Positions 1 through 5,174 of a DNA stretch of 5,174 nucleotides are shown here, piece after piece. The notes below the pieces were generated by a model. The model made no database searches, was not told the DNA's origin, and worked only from the letters and a program-made list of their open reading frames with translations. The position numbers and the translations under genes are program-made. Within the stretch, counting starts at the first letter, position 1. Each line of letters opens with the position of its first letter. Origin of the DNA: Campylobacteraceae bacterium (GTDB lineage: Bacteria; Campylobacterota; Campylobacteria; Campylobacterales; Sulfurospirillaceae); contig JAFLKZ010000033.1 in assembly GCA_019162915.1 (NCBI GenBank), positions 1,138 to 6,311 on the forward strand, in the 5' to 3' direction.

Positions 1-1056
1 TATATTTTTATAATACAAAACTCCATTAATAAATTTTTTACGAGTTTGCAGCGTTGGCATCCTATTTAAAAGTATTTCTTCCGCGCCAAGCATTTCTGGC
101 GTTTCAGATAAAATCACTTTGGCGTGTAAGTCAATCAAGTTATCTGAAATTGCGCCTATGAGAGGATTCGCGGTAATCCCAGAAAAAGAATCCGAAGCCC
201 CACATTCCGTACCAAGAACAAGGGTACTTAAGCTACACGCTTCTCTTTGTATATTGTTTACACTCTGCAATCTTTTCGATATTATAGAGCGACCTTTCTC
301 TAATGTATTCGTCGTACCACCTAATTCTTGAATTGTTATGAAGTCTATCGGTTTATTGAACTCATTTAAATCACCGAGATATTTATTCATAACATTGTAA
401 TTTGTTTTTTCACAACCAAGATCAACTATAAGTGCTCCACCACAATTTGGATGGGAAATGGTATTTTTAATAATTTTGAGTAATCGATCAATTATATCTC
501 CGCTACCACAACCACAACCCTCAGTGTGTCCAGCCGAGACAACGCCATCAATATTTTTATATTGACTTAACGCATCAGGCGTGTCAAACTCGTAAGAGAG
601 CTTAACTGCAATATCTGTCGCGCAAAAAGAAGTTGGAATAATGATATAATAATTTCTTGTACCAACATTACCATCAGATCTTTTATATCCTAAAAAAGTT
701 TTCTCTTTAAAGGCTTGATCAAATCCATTTATGATATTTGGATTTATATCCTGAGTGCAATAGCTATTTAAGTCTAGCGTCTCTATCTCTTTAGTAAAGT
801 CTACAGTTATTTCTCCAGTGATAACTTCTCCACACGAGATGTCTCTACTCGCGGTTGCAAATCTTGAACTATACTGATAAATTCCATCATTTTTTTTCAT
901 GTTTGAAAGAGCTATTCTATCCCCAACCGATGCGTCATTGAGAATTTTTATAGTATCTCCATAAAAATCAACGCTAGAACCAGCACTTTGACTAACTAAA
1001 ACAATACCAACGTTGTCATTCGCGTTAACCTGTAGTAACAAATCATTTTTTTTCAT
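1..1056 (-). CDS. UxaA-family sugar-acid dehydratase (altronate/galactarate dehydratase-like), C-terminus cut by window edge
   Basis: The first 352 residues are visible, in frame to the window edge with no stop. Family members such as E. coli UxaA are about 495 residues, so roughly the last quarter is missing. The N-terminal SAF-like domain (about residues 6-75) contains NANDNVGIVL, matching the family's DNVAVAL segment. The catalytic domain starts near residue 121 with GYKRSDGNVGTRN (family R.DG.VG.RN). It continues with HTEGCGCGSGD (177-187), HPNCGGALIVDLGCE (202-216), LGTECGASDSFSGITANP (281-298) and LSETPEMLGAE (316-326). Known members dehydrate C6 aldonic or aldaric acids to 2-keto-3-deoxy acids in the cytoplasm with a divalent metal. 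The substrate here cannot be read from sequence. The ATG at 1056 is preceded by AAAGGG five nt upstream and overlaps the 3' end of the SDR-cupin gene by 14 nt. No hexuronate catabolism gene (UxaB/UxaC type) is in the window, so a biosynthetic role is possible but inferred. Family call is firm; UxaA, GarD or another specificity is open. Confidence 0.93.
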   Translation of the reverse strand, partial: MKKNDLLLQVNANDNVGIVLVSQSAGSSVDFYGDTIKILNDASVGDRIALSNMKKNDGIYQYSSRFATASRDISCGEVITGEITVDFTKEIETLDLNSYCTQDINPNIINGFDQAFKEKTFLGYKRSDGNVGTRNYYIIIPTSFCATDIAVKLSYEFDTPDALSQYKNIDGVVSAGHTEGCGCGSGDIIDRLLKIIKNTISHPNCGGALIVDLGCEKTNYNVMNKYLGDLNEFNKPIDFITIQELGGTTNTLEKGRSIISKRLQSVNNIQREACSLSTLVLGTECGASDSFSGITANPLIGAISDNLIDLHAKVILSETPEMLGAEEILLNRMPTLQTRKKFINGVLYYKNI

Positions 1057-2770
1057 TTTTTCCCTTTATTCTAAGTATATGCCACTCTTGTGAATTTACA
1101 ATTTCTAAAGTAGTTACCCCAAAAAACTTATATCCATACTGAGCGTCACCAACGTCTATAATAGACTTTCTATTTATGCTATCTATTAAATTTCCCTTAA
1201 ATGATATAATAATTTCATCATCATAAGTTTTAAAGTTTCCAATACAAGACTCGTCATATTTTTCAAATACTAAAAGTTTGTCCTTTACGATTGTGGTATT
1301 CTTAGAGTCCTCGTGAAAAAGATCAAAATATGCAAAATGCTCTTCGAGGTTTGACGTAACCATTTCAGATGTACCTTCATATCCATTATTTTGTCGTCCA
1401 TATCTATCTCTTAGTCTTACCAAGTCTGTCTTATTCGGTGGTGTTTCGACTTCAAGTAAACATAAACCGTCACTGGAGAGTGCTTTAGTGGAATGAAACA
1501 CTCCTTTTTCTATAATCAAAGCTTCATTAGAGTCTAAATACGTTCTATTTGAAAAGGTATTGCTATAAGCGTTCCCATCCAAAATAATTAAAGACGTTTT
1601 CTTATTCGGATGAGAGTGCATAGACGTCGTATATTCATTTTTTATAAATAAAAACCAAACAGCGACATCACTATTTTCATAAATAAGAAACTCATATCCC
1701 CAAGGTTTGACTACAACCATTTTTTTGTAATTTTTTGGTTGTACACAAGTAGCCTGACTATTCTGACTTATCTCTTTATAAACGTTTTCATCTTTTTGTG
1801 TAAGAGCTACTCTTTTTATTTTTTTTAGTTTAATATCTTTTTTTTCTATCTCGTTTAAAAAATACGCATATGCTTTTTTTATACCTTCGAATATAGATAT
1901 TTTTGGTACATAGCCATGATTTTTAAGCTTCTTCGTATCTAAGCGTTTTGAACTGATTCCCTCAGGCTTTTCTTCGTCAAACTCCAGAATTCCTTCATAC
2001 TTTATTATCTCTTTGATAATTATAGACAACTTTTTTATACTTACGTCTTCTGGATATGCAATGTTGTATAAGTATGAATCGCAATCTTTATTCATTAAAA
2101 AGATTGAGCCTTCCACTAAATCATCTACGTATATGAAGTTTCTGACCGCTTTACCTGAGCCCCAAATTTTAACGCTTGATAAGTTATTCTCTTTTGCTTC
2201 GTGAATTCTTTTAATTAACGCGGGGACAACTGTAGAATTTAATTGAGCATAAGACTGCTTCTCTCCATACAAGTTTGCGGCGACAAGCGTGATAAAATCG
2301 GTGCCATATTGTGAGTTATACGATTCACACAGCTTAATGGCATTGAGTTTAGCCAAAACAAAAGATTCGGCGTCAAAATCAACTTGACCGTGCGTTAAAG
2401 ACTCTTCAACATAAGGGTCTTGTAGCCTTCTTGAATAGATGTCTGCTGATGAGAAAAAGATAAGCTTTTTGACTTCATTTTCAAAAGCACTATGCATAAC
2501 ATTGTACTCAATCATTACATTTTCATATAGGAACTCAGCTCTATATGTTGATGCGGAGTAAAGACTTCCAACTTTCGCTGCGCATAAAAATACATATTCT
2601 GGTTTTTCTTCTTCAAAAAATTTTTTTACTGCTTCTTGATAAATTAAATTTAATTCATCTTTTGATCTAGTAATAATATGGACATATCCAAGCTCTTTAA
2701 GTTTTTTAACTAAGGACAAGCCAACTAATCCTTGATGTCCAGCTACGTAAATTTTACTACTTATATTCAT
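1043..2770 (-). CDS. Fusion protein: GDP-L-fucose-synthase-like SDR domain + cupin domain + C-terminal beta-rich region
   Basis: The protein has 575 residues against about 320 for a stand-alone GDP-L-fucose synthase (Fcl/WcaG). Residues 1-310 are an extended-SDR domain: nucleotide-binding GHQGLVG (11-17), RSKDELNL (35-42), AAKVGS (64-69), IKLCESYNSQYG (145-156), NLYGE (166-170), VPALIKRIHEA (182-192) and VRNFIYVDD (209-217). It aligns with E. coli Fcl without gaps to about residue 180. Of the Fcl catalytic set, Ser107 and Lys140 are kept (S108, K141), but Cys109, Tyr136 and His179 become D110, F137 and T180. A Lys-rich linker (about 311-350) leads to a cupin domain (351-460) with MHSHP (H385, H387) and GVFH (H426) as probable metal ligands; the usual cupin Glu of motif 1 is absent. 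Residues 461-575 look beta-rich and may be a degenerate second cupin. The start ATG shares its A with the preceding TAA (TAATG) and has only a weak Shine-Dalgarno sequence, suggesting termination-reinitiation. Likely acts on a nucleotide sugar; the actual reaction is unknown. Confidence 0.9.
   Translation of the reverse strand: MNISSKIYVAGHQGLVGLSLVKKLKELGYVHIITRSKDELNLIYQEAVKKFFEEEKPEYVFLCAAKVGSLYSASTYRAEFLYENVMIEYNVMHSAFENEVKKLIFFSSADIYSRRLQDPYVEESLTHGQVDFDAESFVLAKLNAIKLCESYNSQYGTDFITLVAANLYGEKQSYAQLNSTVVPALIKRIHEAKENNLSSVKIWGSGKAVRNFIYVDDLVEGSIFLMNKDCDSYLYNIAYPEDVSIKKLSIIIKEIIKYEGILEFDEEKPEGISSKRLDTKKLKNHGYVPKISIFEGIKKAYAYFLNEIEKKDIKLKKIKRVALTQKDENVYKEISQNSQATCVQPKNYKKMVVVKPWGYEFLIYENSDVAVWFLFIKNEYTTSMHSHPNKKTSLIILDGNAYSNTFSNRTYLDSNEALIIEKGVFHSTKALSSDGLCLLEVETPPNKTDLVRLRDRYGRQNNGYEGTSEMVTSNLEEHFAYFDLFHEDSKNTTIVKDKLLVFEKYDESCIGNFKTYDDEIIISFKGNLIDSINRKSIIDVGDAQYGYKFFGVTTLEIVNSQEWHILRIKGKNEKK
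1062..1067 (-). promoter_or_regulatory. Shine-Dalgarno of the UxaA-like gene
   Basis: AAAGGG, 5 nt before the ATG at 1056, lies inside the last codons of the SDR-cupin gene. It supports this ATG over the second, out-of-frame ATG at 1046. Confidence 0.65.
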
Positions 2771-2772
2771 TA
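2768..2772 (-). promoter_or_regulatory. TAATG stop-start overlap coupling DJ-1/PfpI and SDR-cupin translation
   Basis: The TAA of the DJ-1/PfpI gene and the ATG of the fusion gene share one A. The sequence just upstream has no good Shine-Dalgarno match, only a weak AGTAAG, so translation of the fusion probably depends on ribosomes finishing the upstream gene. Confidence 0.6.
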
Positions 2773-3291
2773 CTTACTAAGCAATACTTTTATTGTTTCT
2801 CTCATCCAAGGTCCATTATCTCTATAATGAGCCGATGTAATAAAATTTCTATCCACTACAACCGCTTGATCTGAGACATAAATTGCACCTGCATTTTCTA
2901 AATCATCTTTTACAGCTATATAGCTTGTAAGCGTTCTCCCTTTTACAATTTTAGCTGAAATCATAACCCATGGACCATGGCAAATTGATGATATTATTTT
3001 TCCCTTTGCATCCATTTGTGCAACAAATTCAGTAACTTCTTTGATTATTCTCAGTCTATCTGGTGCCTCAAAGCCACCAGGTATAACTACCATGTCGTAA
3101 TCATCTGCATTTAAATTTTCAGCAGAAACATTCGCTCTTGCTGGAACACCATATTTTCCAGTTAATGTTTGTCCACCTGGCGTTGCTAAATCAACTATAC
3201 ATCCTTCAATCTCTTGAAGTCTATAAAATGGATATATTACCTCTTCATCTTGAAAATTTTGCGCCGTTATTATTACTACTCTTTTTGACAT
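2770..3291 (-). CDS. DJ-1/PfpI superfamily protein (intracellular protease/deglycase-like)
   Basis: The 173-residue protein is a full-length single-domain PfpI-type member (family about 165-180). The nucleophile elbow is SSICHGPW, giving Cys104 and the adjacent His105. The N-terminal FQDEEVIYP (13-21) matches the PfpI FEDVELIYP segment that supplies an active-site acidic residue. LTGKYG (43-48), VVIPGG (68-73), TSYIAVKDDLENAGA (122-136) and VVVDRNFITS (144-153) follow the family pattern to the end, so it looks intact and potentially active. There is no signal peptide, so it is cytoplasmic. Known relatives have been described as proteases, chaperones, glyoxalases or protein/nucleotide deglycases, and the physiological substrate is often disputed. 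Its place inside a sugar operon, overlapping the E1 beta gene by 16 nt and touching the SDR-cupin gene, suggests a dedicated pathway step or removal of reactive carbonyls; that is inference. The ATG is supported by a strong GGGAG seven nt upstream. Confidence 0.95.
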   Translation of the reverse strand: MSKRVVIITAQNFQDEEVIYPFYRLQEIEGCIVDLATPGGQTLTGKYGVPARANVSAENLNADDYDMVVIPGGFEAPDRLRIIKEVTEFVAQMDAKGKIISSICHGPWVMISAKIVKGRTLTSYIAVKDDLENAGAIYVSDQAVVVDRNFITSAHYRDNGPWMRETIKVLLSK

Positions 3292-4196
3292 GTATAATCT
3301 CCCTTTATGATATTATTTATTTTAGTTATTATTTTTTCACTATCTGGGTATCTATTTTGGTATGGCTCACAAATACATTTAGTTTTATCTTCAACACCTA
3401 GAATATGAACAAATTTATTGATTTTTTTGCCTATCTCATAGGCTATAGCTTGTGCAGCGCCAGAAATTTCATGCCCAGTATCTACAACCAAAATATGTTT
3501 ACTAGATTTAATTATATCAACTATCTCTTCTTTGAGACTAAAGGGTTTAAGTTTAAAAATATTTACAAAACTACATTTTACATTCTCTCCATGTAGTGTT
3601 TTAACAGCTTGTTGTGCTTCTAGTCTTGTAACAGAAATAGCACATACTGTTATCTCTGCATCTTCAACTAAAATATCTTCTATCTCTTCACAATTTGTAA
3701 ATGTATCTCTATGTTCACTACACATCATAGGTTTATTATCATTCATAAAGGCATCCCATGTCTGCTCATATTCTTTTGAAGTAATTGGAGCAAAAACATT
3801 AAAACCTGGAAAATGCATAAATATATTATGTAAATTACCAGAATGGCATGGTCCAATGCCTTCAGTTCCTATAGCTCGAATAAAAATTGGCGCAGGTTGA
3901 TTATGTAACTCTTTTACTTTTGCAGCGTAAAAAATCAACTGACTTCCATTAAGTATTAAAAAATCTTGAAATCTTATCACAAAGATTGGTCTTCTTCCAA
4001 CAATGGCTGTCCCCACTGCTATTCCGGCTCCAGCGACATCCGTCATAGGCAATTCTACTATACCCTTGCAATCAGGAACGGTATTATTTACCCATCCAAC
4101 TGCACTAATAGATTGACCTAACAGAAGTCCATTACAGTTTTCTAAATGATTTCTTGTTATTTCTTTAATAGTTGTTGCAAGGTTTTTTTGTCCCAT
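3276..4196 (-). CDS. ThDP-dependent dehydrogenase E1 component, beta subunit-like (orphan, no E2/E3 nearby)
   Basis: The 306-residue protein is close to the usual length of an E1 beta subunit (about 325) and co-linear with it. The N-terminal pyrimidine-binding half (1-180) includes LLLGQSISAVGW (24-35), LPMTDVAGAGIAVGTAI (49-65), GRRPIFVIRFQDF (67-79), GSQLIFYAAK (84-93), GPCHSGNLHNIFMHFPG (115-131) and FAPITSKE (135-142). The C-terminal half carries VEDAEITVCAISVTRLEAQQA (177-197) and LVVDTGHEISGAAQAIAYEIG (236-256), the typical transketolase C-terminal domain. The position of the Glu that activates ThDP (TPISE in human PDH beta) reads LPMTD, so D53 replaces Glu; the active-site His is kept (H128 in MHFPG). 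The partner is the alpha-like gene immediately upstream, overlapping by 40 nt in another frame. The start has AAGGA 12 nt upstream and a closer GGA 6 nt upstream. No lipoyl E2 is present, so the acceptor may be something other than lipoamide. Family assignment is firm, reaction unknown. Confidence 0.93.
   Translation of the reverse strand: MGQKNLATTIKEITRNHLENCNGLLLGQSISAVGWVNNTVPDCKGIVELPMTDVAGAGIAVGTAIVGRRPIFVIRFQDFLILNGSQLIFYAAKVKELHNQPAPIFIRAIGTEGIGPCHSGNLHNIFMHFPGFNVFAPITSKEYEQTWDAFMNDNKPMMCSEHRDTFTNCEEIEDILVEDAEITVCAISVTRLEAQQAVKTLHGENVKCSFVNIFKLKPFSLKEEIVDIIKSSKHILVVDTGHEISGAAQAIAYEIGKKINKFVHILGVEDKTKCICEPYQNRYPDSEKIITKINNIIKGDYTCQKE
3299..3306 (-). promoter_or_regulatory. Shine-Dalgarno of the DJ-1/PfpI gene
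   Basis: AAAGGGAG, 7 nt before the ATG at 3291, lies within the last codons of the E1 beta gene. It is the strongest ribosome binding site in the window, so the DJ-1/PfpI protein may be made more efficiently than its neighbours. Confidence 0.75.
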
Positions 4197-5071
4197 ACGA
4201 TATCCATTTCCTTATTAACTTCTTCCTCAATCACTGTTAACTGAGAGCCCAACCCTAAAGACAGCAACTCCTCTTTTACAATACTGAACCTATCCCACTC
4301 ATGCATTTTATCTGCACCAATTCCCGCATGCCATTTTATTCTACAAGTTTTTATATTTAAGAATATTGGTCCATCTGTGTTAGCAAAGAGTCCAGAAATT
4401 TTTTCATAAATACTCCAAGGGTCATCTGCCATATTTACACTAGGGATTCCAAATGATTTCATCACTTCAGAAACATCCCAACTTCTTCTATCTTCTGTTT
4501 TAGTCAAGATTGATAAATCATTGTCTTCACATATTATTATAATTGGAAGCTTGTGTGTTACAGCAAAACCAATGGATGGATATATATAATCTTCCTCTAT
4601 TGCCCCATCACCTAAAAAACATAAAGTTGGTTTATTGCTTCCAAAACATGCTCCAACGGCTTGAGGTAAATTTTCCCCTATAAACCCATGGTGACCAAAC
4701 ATATTAATTCCATTTTCATGAATTTGTAAACAGTTTGAGCCACCTTTTCCATTGCTACTTCCCGTTGGCAGCCCCAAAAGTTCATCTCTAATTTTTAGTA
4801 TGTTGCCGCCAAGTGATAAAAAAGTGCTGTGACATCTATGTTGAGTAAATACGTAATGTTTATTTCCTAAAGCTTCAATAATTGCGGCAGCAATTGATTC
4901 TTGTCCTATTGATAAATAAACTGCTGATTTAATTTGCTTACATTCAACACTCTCAATAACACCTTCTTCAAACTTTCTTGATCTATACATCTTTTTATAA
5001 ATATTTAATTTTATTGTATTATCAATATTATTTATTGCCTCTTCGAGAACTCCAAAATTAGATAGTCTCAT
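4157..5071 (-). CDS. ThDP-dependent dehydrogenase E1 component, alpha subunit-like
   Basis: The protein has 304 residues from the ATG at 5071. A TTG one codon earlier (5074) is possible but lies only 4 nt from AAGGA, whereas the ATG has an ideal 7 nt gap. The ThDP/Mg signature is GDGAIEEDYIYPSIGFAV (154-171) followed by LPIIIICEDND (175-185). D155 and N184 align with the metal ligands of pyruvate dehydrogenase E1 alpha. Other family positions are YLSIGQES (52-59), FTQHRCH (75-81), NGKGGSN (107-113) and GHHGFIGENLPQAVGA (126-141). The phosphorylation-loop region reads TCRIKWHAGIGADKMHEWDR (242-261). It keeps the active-site His (H248) but lacks the SMSDP sequence and phospho-serine of mitochondrial PDH. 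It should form a heterotetramer with the downstream beta subunit and decarboxylate or transfer a two-carbon unit from a 2-oxo acid or ketose. It overlaps the upstream epimerase gene by 14 nt. Pyruvate, acetoin or branched-chain specificity cannot be decided. Confidence 0.93.
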   Translation of the reverse strand: MRLSNFGVLEEAINNIDNTIKLNIYKKMYRSRKFEEGVIESVECKQIKSAVYLSIGQESIAAAIIEALGNKHYVFTQHRCHSTFLSLGGNILKIRDELLGLPTGSSNGKGGSNCLQIHENGINMFGHHGFIGENLPQAVGACFGSNKPTLCFLGDGAIEEDYIYPSIGFAVTHKLPIIIICEDNDLSILTKTEDRRSWDVSEVMKSFGIPSVNMADDPWSIYEKISGLFANTDGPIFLNIKTCRIKWHAGIGADKMHEWDRFSIVKEELLSLGLGSQLTVIEEEVNKEMDIVWDKKTLQQLLKK

Positions 5072-5174
5072 CAACAGTTCCTTTGTTCTTATTGTACCAA
5101 TGATACGTCAAGTGCAAACCCTCTACAAGCTCTACATGTGGCTTCCAGCCTAGCGCTAAGAACTTACTACTATC
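5058..5174 (-). CDS. NAD(P)-dependent sugar-nucleotide epimerase/dehydratase, C-terminal 38 codons only
   Basis: Only the end of this gene is inside the window: 38 sense codons followed by TAA at 5058-5060, with the 5' part beyond position 5174. The visible peptide contains DSSKFLALGWKP, then VELVEGLHLTYHWY, and ends in a short polar tail. This is the characteristic C-terminal segment of extended short-chain dehydrogenases (D.SK...LGW.P...L.EGL..TY.WY), a class that includes GDP-L-fucose synthase, UDP-hexose epimerases and NDP-hexose 4,6-dehydratases. It is too short to choose between them. Its last codons overlap the start of the E1 alpha-like gene by 14 nt, which ties it to the same operon. 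Together with the SDR domain of the fusion gene, it means the locus encodes at least two SDR-type sugar enzymes. Confidence 0.85.
   Translation of the reverse strand, partial: DSSKFLALGWKPHVELVEGLHLTYHWYNKNKGTVDETI
5079..5083 (-). promoter_or_regulatory. Shine-Dalgarno of the E1 alpha-like gene
   Basis: AAGGA lies inside the 3' coding end of the epimerase gene. It is 7 nt from the ATG at 5071 but only 4 nt from the TTG at 5074, which favours the ATG as the true start. Confidence 0.7.

Noticed and set aside
119..331. Plus-strand open frame of 70 codons.
   Set aside because: It lies antisense to the strongly conserved UxaA motifs (TECG, SGITANP, SETPEM) and resembles no protein.
641..1216. 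A 16-bp direct repeat, atgatataataatttc on the plus strand, at 641-656 and 1201-1216.
   Set aside because: It falls in different reading frames of two genes (Ile/Tyr-rich stretches) and is low-complexity AT sequence, so chance is the simplest explanation.
2013..2204. Plus-strand 63-codon open frame.
   Set aside because: It is antisense to the conserved WGSG/VRNFIYVDD part of the SDR domain, with no plausible independent coding signal.
3285..3298. Perfect plus-strand TTGACA and TATAAT hexamers close together.
   Set aside because: They are only 2 bp apart, not about 17. They arise from the reverse complement of the DJ-1 start and Shine-Dalgarno region, and no plus-strand gene follows.
3138..3900. 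Three plus-strand open frames opposite the DJ-1 and E1 beta genes.
   Set aside because: Their hydrophobic, low-complexity products are antisense shadows of well-supported minus-strand genes.
5072..5074. TTG as start of the E1 alpha-like gene.
   Set aside because: It lies 4 nt from AAGGA, while the adjacent ATG at 5071 has 7 nt spacing and is the stronger start codon.
1..5174. tRNA or rRNA genes, CRISPR arrays, insertion sequences, rho-independent terminators.
   Set aside because: The window is filled by coding sequence. I saw no regularly spaced repeats, transposase motifs, or GC-rich hairpin followed by a T run at a gene end.

Overview
The window is one densely packed run of minus-strand genes from an AT-rich bacterium (by eye roughly one third G+C). 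It has bacterial Shine-Dalgarno sequences (GGGAG, AAGGA, AAAGGG) in front of several starts. The genus cannot be fixed from these 5 kb. The content looks like an accessory biosynthetic locus for an unusual sugar or sugar acid, such as a surface-polysaccharide or glycosylation island, rather than core metabolism. That reading is an inference.

In transcription order (high to low coordinate) the genes are: (1) the last 38 codons of an extended-SDR nucleotide-sugar epimerase/dehydratase (5058-5174, truncated by the window edge); (2) a thiamine-diphosphate (ThDP) dehydrogenase E1 alpha-like subunit (4157-5071); (3) its E1 beta-like partner (3276-4196); (4) a DJ-1/PfpI superfamily protein (2770-3291); (5) a 575-residue fusion of a GDP-L-fucose-synthase-like SDR domain to a cupin domain plus a further C-terminal region (1043-2770); (6) a UxaA-type (altronate/galactarate dehydratase family) sugar-acid dehydratase whose C-terminus runs off the window (1-1056).

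Every one of the five gene junctions overlaps (14, 40, 16, 1 and 14 nt), so there is no intergenic DNA. No internal promoter or terminator is visible, and the genes almost certainly form one translationally coupled operon that begins to the right of the window and continues to the left.

The E1 alpha/beta pair has no lipoyl E2 or E3 partner in view and sits between sugar-nucleotide SDR genes. The closest functional precedent I know is E1-like pairs in sugar biosynthesis, such as AviB1/AviB2 of avilamycin, which install a two-carbon branch on a deoxysugar. A branched-sugar or 2-keto-3-deoxy-sugar-acid pathway combining SDR, ThDP, DJ-1, SDR-cupin and UxaA-like steps is the main hypothesis. Notable departures from family consensus are in the fusion protein (catalytic Tyr, Cys and His of the GDP-fucose synthase fold replaced by Phe, Asp and Thr) and in E1 beta (the ThDP-activating Glu position is Asp). 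Plus-strand open frames are shadows of these genes and are not annotated.
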